Shown: positions 1-7,838, counted from the stretch's first letter. The stretch: DNA of 9,641 nucleotides from Acholeplasmataceae bacterium (GCA_012840905.1 DUVT01000185.1:1-9641); one strand, 5' to 3'. Numbers and translations: made by a program. The notes: generated from the letters alone by a model not told the origin.

Positions 1-2810
1 AAGAAGCGGAAGCAAAAGCAAAGAAAGAAGCAGAGGCAAAAGCAAAGAAAGAAGCAGAAGCAAAAGCAAAGAAAGAAGCAGAGGCAAAGGCAAAGAAAGA
101 AGCAGAGGCAAAGGCAAAGAAGGAAGCCGAAGAGAAAGCAAAGAAAGAAGCCGAAGCAAAGGCAAAGAAGGAAGCCGAAGAAAAAGCGAAGAAGGAAGCT
201 GAAGAGAAAGCTAAGAAGGAAGCAGAAGAAAAGGCAAAGAAGGAAGCAGAAGAAAAGGCAAAGAAAGAAGCCGAAGAGAAAGCTAAGAAGGAAGCCGAAG
301 CAAAAGCTAAGAAAGAAGCTGAAGAAAAAGCGAAGAAGGAAGCTGAAGAGAAAACTATGAAAGAAGAATTAGTTAAGGAAGAAAAAGAAGTGGAGAAAAA
401 ACCTATAGATTTATTTGGTGCTAAATCTATTAGTACAAGAACTACTGCTATTCCTAAGACTGATATTAAGAGTAAACCAAGTACTGCGATGACTAGTCTT
501 CAAAAACTTAGGGAAAAAATTGCTGCTCAAAAACGTCTTGAAAGAGAGTTAATGGAGCGCGAAGCCTTAAGAGCTCAAGAAAAAGAAAGAACTTTACAAG
601 AGAAGTTTGTATCCTTACAACGTATAATTGAAGAGGAAGAAAATTTAGTTACTCTTGAAGAACTTGAACAAGAGCGTCAAAATGTTGATAGACTACGCAG
701 AGAAATTGAAGAACTTGAAGCGCATATTGAAAACTTACAAGCTATTATCGATAAAGTAAGTGAATTAAGTATCGATGGCATTAAAGTAATTAATCCAATT
801 ACTTGGGAACTTTCCGAAGAGTTTGTAAACTTAGGTATTGATGCAAATGTTCTAAATAGTACCGTAATTGAAATTGAAGAAGAATTAGATGCATTATCTA
901 AATCTCGAGAAGAATATATAAATAAATTAATTAAAGCTGAAGAAAACTATAAAGTATTAGAAGAACTATATAATCAGCAAGAACAATTAATTGCAGATCT
1001 TAATAATCAAGTTGCGAACTTACGTGAACAAGTTGCAAAAGAAAAAGTCTTAAATCGTGAATACTCAACACAAATCGATCGTTTAAAGAGCGAAAAGAAT
1101 CGCTTAGAACGTAGTATAAAATATTTTAGACCTAGTGAAGTTGTTCCACTTGATGAATCTGCTGAAGGTGTTCAAGGATTACTTGTAGATCTTGAAAGAT
1201 TAAACGAGGAAGTTAGAAAACTTGTTTCTAATGATGAATCTAAAAAGTTTAAAGAAGAGCTTGTAAAGAAAGACTTAGAAATTGAAGAGCTAAAGAAACA
1301 GTTAGAAGAAATAAAAACTAAGAAAGAAAAGGAACAAGAACAAGGTTATCCATATTATGCTAACGCTGCAAATCTATTTATCCCAAGAGGTTATAATTAC
1401 GCACCTGTAATGCCTCAACCAGATATGTTAGATTTATATATGAATGAGGTTAGAAAATTACGTGAAGAAATTGAAAAAATGAAACAACCTCAAATGGCAG
1501 AACCTACTGCTAAGCCTGAAGTATTCAAAGAAGATTCTATTCCTGAAGTTAAAGCTGAACCAAAAGTTGTTGAAGATCAAATTGAAGAAAGCCAACCTGA
1601 AGAGTTAGATCCTAAACAACAAAGAATCTTAGAACTTGAAAAACAAATTCAAGAAAAAGATCAATATATCGAAAGCATTAAAAAACAAATGCATGAGTTA
1701 AGTGAAGAAGATATTTTTGATCCTGAATTTAAACGTAAGATTCGTGTTATCCGTGATAAGAAAGCTGAACTTGAAAAACAAGCAACTGAAGAGGAAAAAC
1801 TTTTCCAGGAAAATTCTAATAAATTAACTGATCAAATTAATGTAGTTCGCTTTGACATTGATGGTGTAAAAGATAGAATATTTGAGCTTGATTTAAATTA
1901 CAGACAAAATCGTGATTTCTCTATTGCTACTACAGAAGAATATGAAAAAGCTAAAAGTAAAGCTTTAGTTGAATTGCAACTTTTAGAAGAAAAACTAAAT
2001 AACTTTACTGAAGACTTAGCAAAAGTAGAAGAGAAATATCAAAGATTTATCAGTAATAAAGAAGCTGAAATGAATAAATTAAATGAAGAAGAAGTGAATA
2101 CGATCCAGTACTACTTAAATAAAATGATTAAAGATAATCAAATTAGTAGTAAACTTGAAACAACTGAAGCTGAAAAAGAAGATTTGGTTAAAGAACTAGA
2201 CCAGCTTAAACGTAAAGAAAATGATGATGTTGTTACTGAAATTGATGCATATGAAGAAGAAGAAAAACGATTATCTCTAGAAAATAAAATTAATCAACTA
2301 GAGTCTGAGATTGAAAAGCAAACTAGACAATACAATATTTACTACGATAAAATTAATGAATTAAAGGTAGAGTTAAGTAAACGTCTAGAAATAGAAACTA
2401 ATCTAAGAGAAAATGATGATGACATAGCAACATATGCTTCTTCAAAACATGCATTAGATGATTTCCAAGATCAGTATGTAGAAATTAATGAACGCATCCA
2501 GATTTTACAATTAGAAATCGACAATGTTAATTCTATTCCAAAAGAAGAAGTATTACGTAAAAAAGCTGAAATTACAGACTTGCTAGTTCGTCGTGAAGAC
2601 TTAAAAGCTAAGATTGAATTTTATAAAGCAAAATTAGTTGAACTAGAAAACGACGAAAATGTAAGTATGTATAAACGTCTAGTTAATCAAATAAGCCAAA
2701 TTAGAAAAATCTCTAAAGAACATAGAACAGCTGCAGAAAGCTTAAAAGCTGATGTTAACAATAAAACAAGAGAATTAGAAGTACTAAAAAGTGAGTTGAA
2801 GATGTTATAA
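1..2810 (+). CDS. Large Lys/Glu-rich repeat and coiled-coil protein, 5' end outside window
   Basis: The frame is open from the first bases (first whole codon at 3) to TAA at 2808-2810, giving about 935 visible residues. The ATG at 357 is not a convincing start: it sits in the last, degenerate unit of an in-frame repeat that continues upstream, so the real start is outside the window. Visible order: 15 octapeptide repeats (3-362); a Pro/Ser/Thr linker (about 402-500); long heptad-like Leu/Glu/Lys helices (about 501-1343) with a break around 765-855 that holds the only Trp; a Tyr/Pro/Asn/Ala-rich segment (about 1344-1435); a Pro/Glu linker (about 1480-1620); and more coiled coil to the end. I see no cysteine, membrane segment or enzymatic motif in the visible part. 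I do not recognise a family. It looks structural (cytoskeletal, scaffold or cell-division-like), but that is inference from composition. It shares one base with the next gene, so the two are probably translationally coupled. Chromosome-partition ATPases are an alternative only if a nucleotide-binding head exists upstream; none is visible. Confidence 0.85.
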   Translation, partial: EAEAKAKKEAEAKAKKEAEAKAKKEAEAKAKKEAEAKAKKEAEEKAKKEAEAKAKKEAEEKAKKEAEEKAKKEAEEKAKKEAEEKAKKEAEEKAKKEAEAKAKKEAEEKAKKEAEEKTMKEELVKEEKEVEKKPIDLFGAKSISTRTTAIPKTDIKSKPSTAMTSLQKLREKIAAQKRLERELMEREALRAQEKERTLQEKFVSLQRIIEEEENLVTLEELEQERQNVDRLRREIEELEAHIENLQAIIDKVSELSIDGIKVINPITWELSEEFVNLGIDANVLNSTVIEIEEELDALSKSREEYINKLIKAEENYKVLEELYNQQEQLIADLNNQVANLREQVAKEKVLNREYSTQIDRLKSEKNRLERSIKYFRPSEVVPLDESAEGVQGLLVDLERLNEEVRKLVSNDESKKFKEELVKKDLEIEELKKQLEEIKTKKEKEQEQGYPYYANAANLFIPRGYNYAPVMPQPDMLDLYMNEVRKLREEIEKMKQPQMAEPTAKPEVFKEDSIPEVKAEPKVVEDQIEESQPEELDPKQQRILELEKQIQEKDQYIESIKKQMHELSEEDIFDPEFKRKIRVIRDKKAELEKQATEEEKLFQENSNKLTDQINVVRFDIDGVKDRIFELDLNYRQNRDFSIATTEEYEKAKSKALVELQLLEEKLNNFTEDLAKVEEKYQRFISNKEAEMNKLNEEEVNTIQYYLNKMIKDNQISSKLETTEAEKEDLVKELDQLKRKENDDVVTEIDAYEEEEKRLSLENKINQLESEIEKQTRQYNIYYDKINELKVELSKRLEIETNLRENDDDIATYASSKHALDDFQDQYVEINERIQILQLEIDNVNSIPKEEVLRKKAEITDLLVRREDLKAKIEFYKAKLVELENDENVSMYKRLVNQISQIRKISKEHRTAAESLKADVNNKTRELEVLKSELKML
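3..362 (+). repeat. 15 tandem 24-bp repeats encoding an EAE(A/E)KAKK octapeptide
   Basis: Fifteen contiguous 24-base units lie in frame; the last reads EAEEKTMK and marks the decayed right edge. The array probably continues left of the window. Only position 4 varies in the intact units: Ala in units 1-5, 7 and 13, Glu in the others. Glu at 1, 3 and 4 is followed by Lys at 5, 7 and 8, so every acidic residue has a basic partner four residues on, the pattern of stable single alpha-helices (ER/K helices) and of TolA-like spacers. The period is 8, not the heptad 7 of a coiled coil. Because the unit is a multiple of three, copy-number change would alter length but not frame. Units on the left are more alike in codon choice (Ala almost always GCA) than those on the right (GCA, GCC, GCT, GCG mixed). 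Confidence 0.95.
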
Positions 2811-3466
2811 TGAATATATTTATTGACAGTTCGATTACTAATATCTTAGAAGATTTTGACATTATCGCTTTAAAGATGGATGTAGAAATAGAAGATAGTA
2901 AGAGAATTACTGAGTTAGTGAATCAATATGAAGAGAAAATAGCTGAGGAATATTCATTAGAGGATATATTGAATATTCCTCTTATTAAAGAGGCCAGGGA
3001 TGGCTATAAAAAGTTAGGTAAAGACCCTAGTAGATATAGACTAGCTTGCGAAAGCTTACTTAGAAGACTAGTTAAGAAAAGAGGTCTTTACTTAATTAAT
3101 AATGTTGTTGATGCTGGTAATATTTTATCAATAGAAACTAATCGTTCCGTTGCAGTTTTAGATTACGATAAAATAGTTGGCGATGTATTAATTCGTATCG
3201 GTACTGAAGATGATGAATATTATGGCATTGGTAGGGGTAAAATTAATGTAAGCAATATTCCAGTTTATTGTGATGATTTAGGACCTTTCGGTTCTACAAC
3301 TTCTGATACAGAAAGAACCAAAATTACTAATGATACTAAAACAATTTTATTATTTATTATTTGTTTTGGCCCTTCCTTAAAAGAAGAACATAAGTCTTAT
3401 GCAATCTCATTGTTTGAAAAATACGCAAATGCACAAAATATTAAGGAAATAAAAGTTAGGAAATGA
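2810..3466 (+). CDS. Stand-alone B3/B4 domain protein (PheRS beta editing-domain homologue)
   Basis: A 218-residue protein that resembles the solo B3/4 family related to the B3/B4 editing module of the phenylalanyl-tRNA synthetase beta subunit. Family-like stretches are [16 protein letters not shown] (residues 62-77), [11 protein letters not shown] (80-90), [12 protein letters not shown] (93-104), DYDKIVGD (118-125) and the Asp-Thr-Glu-Arg-Thr segment (166-170). No synthetase catalytic domain or anticodon-binding domain is present, and the length is typical of solo members. In PheRS this module hydrolyses Tyr-tRNA(Phe). A trans-editing or tRNA-binding role for this protein is inference. The start overlaps the upstream stop as TAATG with no good Shine-Dalgarno, suggesting coupled translation. 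It ends TGA, immediately followed by TAA, and overlaps the glnS frame by four bases if the first glnS ATG is used. Position directly before glnS supports a job in tRNA charging fidelity. Confidence 0.85.
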   Translation: MNIFIDSSITNILEDFDIIALKMDVEIEDSKRITELVNQYEEKIAEEYSLEDILNIPLIKEARDGYKKLGKDPSRYRLACESLLRRLVKKRGLYLINNVVDAGNILSIETNRSVAVLDYDKIVGDVLIRIGTEDDEYYGIGRGKINVSNIPVYCDDLGPFGSTTSDTERTKITNDTKTILLFIICFGPSLKEEHKSYAISLFEKYANAQNIKEIKVRK

Positions 3467-5106
3467 TAAATATGGATAATACGTCAAATTTTATTAAAAC
3501 GATAATTGAAAAAGATTTAGAGTCTGGGAAAGTCAAAGAAGTCGTTACGCGTTTTCCTCCTGAGCCAAATGCATATTTGCATATTGGTCATGCTAGAGCG
3601 ATTGTTGCAGATTTCGAACTTGCACAAATGTTCGGTGGAAGAACAAACTTGCGTTTTGATGATACAAACCCAGAAAAGGAAGAAGCGGAATTTGTTGATG
3701 CTATTATTGAAGATCTTCGTTGGTTAGGTTATGAACCACATAATATTTTATTCGGTTCAGACTATTTTGAAGAACAATATGAGTTAGCTATTAAATTAAT
3801 CAAAAAAGGATTAGCATATGTAGATGACTTAACACAAGAAGAAATAAGAGAATACCGTGGTACATTAACAGAACCAGGAAAGAATTCTCCATATCGTGAT
3901 CGAAGTGTTGAAGAAAACTTAGAGTTATTTGAAAACATGAAAAATGGTATGTATAAAGAAGGAGAAAAAGTTCTCCGTGCAAAAATTGATATGAGTCATC
4001 CTAATTTAAATATGCGTGATCCAGTCATTTATAGAATACTTTATACACCACATCATCGTCATGGTAACAAATGGTGTATTTATCCAATGTATGATTTTGC
4101 TCATCCAACGCAAGATGCCATTGAAGGAATTACTCATTCACTTTGTAGCCTTGAATATGTAAATCATCGAATTTTGTATGATTGGTTTGTGGAAAAGTGC
4201 GAAATGGAACACGTTCCTCAACAAATCGAGTTTGGTCGATTAAATATTACAAATACTATAATGAGTAAACGTTACTTAAGGATGTTAGTTGAATCAGGGA
4301 AAGTAGAAGGTTATGATGATCCTAGAATGCCAACACTAGTTGGCCTAAGACGAAGAGGATTTACACCGGATGCAATTAAAAACTTTATCCGTTCAACTGG
4401 GCTTGCAAGAATCAATTCTACTGTTGATTACGCAATGTTAGAACATTTCCTAAGGGAAGATTTAAAATTAAAAACAAACCGAATTATGGCTGTAATTGAT
4501 CCGGTTAAAGTAATAATCACGAATTACCCTGAAGGAATAGTAGAATATTTAGAAGCTAATAATAATCCAGAAAATGAAGATTTTGGAACAAGAAAAGTTG
4601 CATTCTCAAGAGAGTTATATATTGAGCGTGAAGACTTTATGTTAGAAAAACCAAATAAACATTATAAACGTTTAGCTCTTGGTTTAGAAGTTAGACTATA
4701 TCATGCATACTTTATTAAAGCTAATGATGTAGTTTATGATGAAGATGGAAATATTAAAGAGATTCATTGTACATACGATCCAGAAACTAAGAGTGGATCT
4801 GGATTCAATGCTCGTAAACCAAATGGAACTATTCATTTTGTAGAAGCAACTACAGCAAGACCTGCAACTTTCAATTTATTTGAGCCATTAATTTTAGATG
4901 AAGATGAAAGTAAAGATTTACTAGAAAGAATTAATCCAAATTCATGGCAAATAAGTTCAGGTTATGTAGAAAACTTTAAGGAAAATTTTGAAGTGGGGGA
5001 CAAGTTCCAATTTGTACGTAATGGTTATTATGCGGTTGATAAAACTTCAAAAAATGATAAGTTAGTATTTAACCGTATCGTTGCGTTAAAATCATCTGTG
5101 AAATAG
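3463..5106 (+). CDS. glnS: Glutaminyl-tRNA synthetase
   Basis: Class I aminoacyl-tRNA synthetase that attaches glutamine to tRNA(Gln) using ATP in the cytoplasm. The 547 residues match the usual bacterial length (E. coli 554). The ATP-binding HIGH motif is intact in [12 protein letters not shown] (residues 32-43), and the KMSKS-equivalent is MSKR (267-270), the form typical of GlnRS. Strong family blocks include [62 protein letters not shown] and [15 protein letters not shown]. The C-terminal anticodon-binding beta-barrels are present to the end, so this is GlnRS rather than GluRS. Start choice: ATG at 3463 overlaps the previous stop (ATGA), but TTAGGA at 3456-3461 is only one base from it and ten bases from the in-frame ATG at 3472. 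The shorter 544-residue form is at least as likely. A GlnRS implies the cell can make Gln-tRNA directly, unlike most Bacillota, which use GatCAB transamidation. Confidence 0.97.
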   Translation: MINMDNTSNFIKTIIEKDLESGKVKEVVTRFPPEPNAYLHIGHARAIVADFELAQMFGGRTNLRFDDTNPEKEEAEFVDAIIEDLRWLGYEPHNILFGSDYFEEQYELAIKLIKKGLAYVDDLTQEEIREYRGTLTEPGKNSPYRDRSVEENLELFENMKNGMYKEGEKVLRAKIDMSHPNLNMRDPVIYRILYTPHHRHGNKWCIYPMYDFAHPTQDAIEGITHSLCSLEYVNHRILYDWFVEKCEMEHVPQQIEFGRLNITNTIMSKRYLRMLVESGKVEGYDDPRMPTLVGLRRRGFTPDAIKNFIRSTGLARINSTVDYAMLEHFLREDLKLKTNRIMAVIDPVKVIITNYPEGIVEYLEANNNPENEDFGTRKVAFSRELYIEREDFMLEKPNKHYKRLALGLEVRLYHAYFIKANDVVYDEDGNIKEIHCTYDPETKSGSGFNARKPNGTIHFVEATTARPATFNLFEPLILDEDESKDLLERINPNSWQISSGYVENFKENFEVGDKFQFVRNGYYAVDKTSKNDKLVFNRIVALKSSVK

Positions 5107-5110
5107 GAGA
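5105..5110 (+). promoter_or_regulatory. Shine-Dalgarno of pcrA overlapping glnS stop
   Basis: AGGAGA overlaps the TAG stop of glnS (5104-5106) and lies about seven bases before the ATG at 5117. The strong site and 10-base intergenic gap indicate translation of the helicase from the same message. Confidence 0.8.
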
Positions 5111-5116
5111 AAATAA

Positions 5117-7228
5117 ATGTTAAGCAACTTGAATGAACAACAAAAAGCAGCAGTTCTTGCAGTCGAAGGACCGGTTATGGTCTTTGCAGGTGCTGGAAGC
5201 GGTAAGACTAGAACATTAACTTATCGAGTTGCATATATGATAGATGCATGTAATATCAAGCCCTATAATATTCTTGCAATCACTTTTACAAAAAAAGCAA
5301 CAAACGAAATGAAAGAAAGACTAATAGAATTAATCGGGCCATTTGCCTATGATGTTACGATTAGTACTTTCCATTCTCTTTGTGCAAGAATTCTTCGTAA
5401 GGAGATTACCCATTTAGGCTATGCTCGCAACTTTAATATTCTTGATGAAGAAGAACAATTAAAAGTTATTAATGATGTCTTAAAAGAAAACAATATTGAT
5501 AAAAAGAAATATCCTGGAAGATATATGCAAAGAGTAATTAAATTCTCTAAAAGTTTTAATGTCTTGCCAGAAGATCCGTATGAGCGTAATGTCTATAATA
5601 TGTATGAAGAGAAAATGCAAGAATTAAACTTGCTTGATTTTGATGACTTGCTTATAAAAACACATGAGCTGTTTAAAAATCACGAGCAAGTCTTAGAAAA
5701 ATATCGAAACATATTTAAATATGTTTTAGTAGATGAGTTTCAAGATACGAACTTAATTCAATATAAAATAATAAAACTACTAACTTTAGAAAGTAAAAAT
5801 ATCTTTGTAGTTGGTGATGATGACCAAAGTATTTATAGTTTCAGAGGAACTAATTATGAAAATATGCAATTATTTAAAAATGATTTCTCTGAATATAAAA
5901 TCTATTATTTAACTGAAAATTATCGTTCACCACAAAGTATACTGAATGGATGTAATAGACTAATTAGTCATAATGTTAATCGTGAGAAAAAAGAACTATT
6001 TTCTCAAAATCCAGGTTCTGAAGATGATGTTGTAATTCATCAAGCTTACAACGAAAAACAAGAAGTAGATTTTATTTTAGATAGTATCTTTTCTTTAAAG
6101 ATGCAAGGTGTTGAGTATAAAGATATTGCAATTCTTTATCGAAACACTGTTTTACTAAGAAACTTAGAACTTGGTATTATCCAAATGGGCTTACCCTATA
6201 AAGTATTTGGAGGTATCCCATACTTAAGAAGACGCGAAATTAAAGATATCATGGCTTACTTTAAGCTAATGATAGATATCGATGATGAATATAGTTTTCG
6301 TCGTGTAGTAAATGTACCAAGTAGAATGCTCGGAGAAACTACAATTTCTAAAGTTATTGAACTTAAAAACAAGTATAAAATATCTGTATTTGAAGCAATT
6401 GATGCATCAAAAAGTATTCTCTCAGAAAGACGCTTTAATGCTTTAACTGAATTCAAAAATCTTATAATTGAATTTAGAGATAGGCTTCAAACGGATAATT
6501 TAATTGATCTTTATGAAGAATTATTAGAACGAATTGAATATCGTGAGTACTTAAAAAAAGAAGACGATGCAGAAGACCGTCTTGATAATATTGAAGAGTT
6601 CAAGAGTATACTTTATCAGATTGAAACTGAAAATGAAGACTTATCTCGCTATGAACGTTTAGAAGAAGCATTTGATCAAGCTTTATTAAATGATGATGTA
6701 AAACAAAATCAAAAGCAAGCACTTGATGGAATTACTTTGTCTACAATTCATTCTGTAAAAGGATTAGAATTTGATTATGTGTTTGTTATTGGGCTTGAAG
6801 AAAATGTCTTTCCTAATGTAAGAAGATTTGCAGAGACAGAAGAAATTGAAGAAGAACGTAGAATAGCTTATGTTGCCTTTACAAGAGCAAGGAAAAAACT
6901 TTTCTTATTATCAGCGCAAAATAGATTACTTTATGGTGATAGGTTTGTAAACCGTCCTTCACGCTTCCTCTTAGAATTCATTGGTAGTAGTTTAGAAGAA
7001 GAAATCTTTAAAGAGGAAAGTAAAGTTGAAGAAGTAAGGAAAGTGAAATTACTATCTGAGGATGAAAAGCCAAATTACAAACCAAGTGATAAAGTTATCC
7101 ATAATAAGTTTGGTGAGGGTATCATTATTGCAATTAATAAAGATATAGGACAAATATTTTTTGATTCATCAAAAGATATTAAACAGATAATGTTAAACCA
7201 TCCTGCGCTTAGGAAAAAAGAAAATTAA
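5117..7228 (+). CDS. pcrA: ATP-dependent 3'-5' DNA helicase, PcrA/UvrD family
   Basis: Superfamily 1A helicase of 703 residues; PcrA is usually about 720-740. It unwinds DNA in repair and replication and removes obstacles from DNA. Motifs in order: Q-motif LNEQQ (5-9); Walker A GAGSGKT (25-31); motif Ia ITFTKKA; motif II VDEFQDTN with catalytic Asp206-Glu207; motif III VVGDDDQSIYSFRG beginning at 231; motif IV area LTENYRSP; motif V STIHSVKGLEFD from 542; motif VI VAFTRAR (586-592). All key residues are present. The C-terminal 50 or so residues (DKVIHNKFGEG and following) resemble the Tudor-like tail of PcrA that contacts RNA polymerase, which favours PcrA over Rep or RecB-like helicases. The usual Bacillota partner ligA does not follow; a terminator does. 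It lies ten bases after glnS and is probably the last gene of that transcript. Confidence 0.95.
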   Translation: MLSNLNEQQKAAVLAVEGPVMVFAGAGSGKTRTLTYRVAYMIDACNIKPYNILAITFTKKATNEMKERLIELIGPFAYDVTISTFHSLCARILRKEITHLGYARNFNILDEEEQLKVINDVLKENNIDKKKYPGRYMQRVIKFSKSFNVLPEDPYERNVYNMYEEKMQELNLLDFDDLLIKTHELFKNHEQVLEKYRNIFKYVLVDEFQDTNLIQYKIIKLLTLESKNIFVVGDDDQSIYSFRGTNYENMQLFKNDFSEYKIYYLTENYRSPQSILNGCNRLISHNVNREKKELFSQNPGSEDDVVIHQAYNEKQEVDFILDSIFSLKMQGVEYKDIAILYRNTVLLRNLELGIIQMGLPYKVFGGIPYLRRREIKDIMAYFKLMIDIDDEYSFRRVVNVPSRMLGETTISKVIELKNKYKISVFEAIDASKSILSERRFNALTEFKNLIIEFRDRLQTDNLIDLYEELLERIEYREYLKKEDDAEDRLDNIEEFKSILYQIETENEDLSRYERLEEAFDQALLNDDVKQNQKQALDGITLSTIHSVKGLEFDYVFVIGLEENVFPNVRRFAETEEIEEERRIAYVAFTRARKKLFLLSAQNRLLYGDRFVNRPSRFLLEFIGSSLEEEIFKEESKVEEVRKVKLLSEDEKPNYKPSDKVIHNKFGEGIIIAINKDIGQIFFDSSKDIKQIMLNHPALRKKEN

Positions 7229-7254
7229 TGCAACAAGTTTTTGTTGCATTTTTT
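7227..7254 (+). terminator. Intrinsic terminator after pcrA
   Basis: A perfect 10-bp stem AATGCAACAA / TTGTTGCATT (7227-7236 and 7241-7250) with a GTTT loop is followed by a run of Ts through 7254. The left arm begins inside the pcrA stop codon. The A-rich stretch just upstream would supply a U-tract on the opposite strand too, so it may act in both directions, although no minus-strand gene is evident. Confidence 0.9.
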
Positions 7255-7277
7255 GTTTAAAGAACGAAATAATTTAG

Positions 7278-7283
7278 TATACT
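7278..7283 (+). promoter_or_regulatory. Candidate -10 element for the lipoprotein gene
   Basis: TATACT matches the sigma-A -10 consensus at five of six bases and lies between the pcrA terminator and the lipoprotein Shine-Dalgarno. The -35 position is poor: GTTTAA at 7255-7260 with a 17-base spacer, or TTGTTT at 7253-7258 with 19. The need for a promoter here follows from the terminator upstream. Confidence 0.5.
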
Positions 7284-7307
7284 ATTACTAGAAATAGGAG
7301 TTTAGAT

Positions 7308-7760
7308 ATGAGGGTTAAAAATTTACTTGTAGTTTTATTATTGTTCGTATCAATATTCATAGCTGGTTGTTCTGCAAGTGAACTTAAAACTTTAGAGGAA
7401 AATTGGGAGATTAAAATACCAAAAGATGCTACTTTAAAATATATGAATAAAACGCCAACTAATAAGCAGTTGTATGTGAGATATTTGGTGTTTGAATTTC
7501 CTGATGAACCAACCGAATTTTTAGAAAACTTTTCAAAACGAATTAATTTCTTTATTCAGTTAGAAGCAGAAAATCACTATGACCGTTTAGAGATTCCAGA
7601 AGATAAAAAGCCTGATTGGGAATCAAGTTATTACTTTAGGAAGTTAACAAAAAATAAACTTCCTAATTCTGAAGAATATAATGATGTCTTAATAATGGCA
7701 TATTTTTTGGAGACAAAAGAATTAATAATTTCAGAAATGAGTTATAATAAACTAAGTTAA
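7308..7760 (+). CDS. Small predicted lipoprotein of unknown function
   Basis: A 150-residue protein with a classical type II signal peptide: basic start MRVKN, a hydrophobic core (residues 6-18) and lipobox IAGC with the modified cysteine at residue 21. The mature protein would be anchored to the outer face of the cytoplasmic membrane. The remaining 130 residues are charged and aromatic-rich with no family I recognise and no second membrane segment. The start is supported by AGGAG at 7296-7300, seven bases ahead. The gene is bounded by the pcrA terminator on the left and an inverted repeat on the right, so it is probably transcribed alone. Nothing in the neighbours points to a function. It is not the large CamS-type lipoprotein found near pcrA-ligA in some Bacillota, being much too short. 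Confidence 0.85.
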   Translation: MRVKNLLVVLLLFVSIFIAGCSASELKTLEENWEIKIPKDATLKYMNKTPTNKQLYVRYLVFEFPDEPTEFLENFSKRINFFIQLEAENHYDRLEIPEDKKPDWESSYYFRKLTKNKLPNSEEYNDVLIMAYFLETKELIISEMSYNKLS

Positions 7761-7763
7761 ATA

Positions 7764-7786
7764 TATACCCACTACTAGTGGGTATA
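7764..7786 (+). terminator. Perfect inverted repeat after the lipoprotein gene, probable terminator
   Basis: TATACCCACT and AGTGGGTATA form a perfect 10-bp stem with a three-base ACT loop, four bases after the lipoprotein stop. The following sequence is AT-rich but lacks a continuous T-run, so termination may be weak. An operator or mRNA-stabilising hairpin is the alternative. Confidence 0.6.
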
Positions 7787-7791
7787 ATTAA

Positions 7792-7804
7792 TTTGAATTT
7801 CAAA
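7792..7804. repeat. Short inverted repeat upstream of the -35 box
   Basis: TTTGA-ATT-TCAAA is a 13-base imperfect-centre palindrome ending five bases before the -35 box at 7810. Its place suits an upstream regulator site, but such AT-rich palindromes arise easily by chance in this composition. Confidence 0.3.
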
Positions 7805-7809
7805 ATAAA

Positions 7810-7838
7810 TTGACATTTTACTACATAAATTATATAAT
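7810..7838 (+). promoter_or_regulatory. Exact consensus sigma-A promoter
   Basis: TTGACA (7810-7815) and TATAAT (7833-7838) are separated by exactly 17 bases, a full match to the housekeeping sigma consensus. Transcription would start near 7845, giving a leader of about 20 bases before the acyltransferase start, too short for a riboswitch. The downstream symporter gene probably shares this transcript. Confidence 0.9.

Noticed and set aside
357..359. ATG as start of an 817-residue coiled-coil protein
   Set aside because: The same frame is open to the left edge with conserved octapeptide repeats, and the ATG replaces an Ala codon in the last decayed unit. The true start is upstream.
1..362. 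CRISPR array or non-coding satellite
   Set aside because: Units are 24 bases, contiguous without spacers, and keep one reading frame with synonymous changes, so this is protein-coding.
1..2810. SMC/RecN-type ATPase
   Set aside because: No Walker A, signature or Walker B motif is visible in the window; only helical rod segments are seen.
3414..3443. Possible internal promoter ahead of glnS (TTGAAA)
   Set aside because: No acceptable -10 box at 16-18 bases; AT-rich chance match inside a coding region.
3800..3982. Minus-strand open frame of 60 codons
   Set aside because: Lies wholly inside glnS, has no family resemblance and no convincing start signal; a shadow of the real gene.
6256..6456. 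Minus-strand open frame of 66 codons
   Set aside because: Lies wholly inside pcrA and shows no recognisable protein; a shadow.
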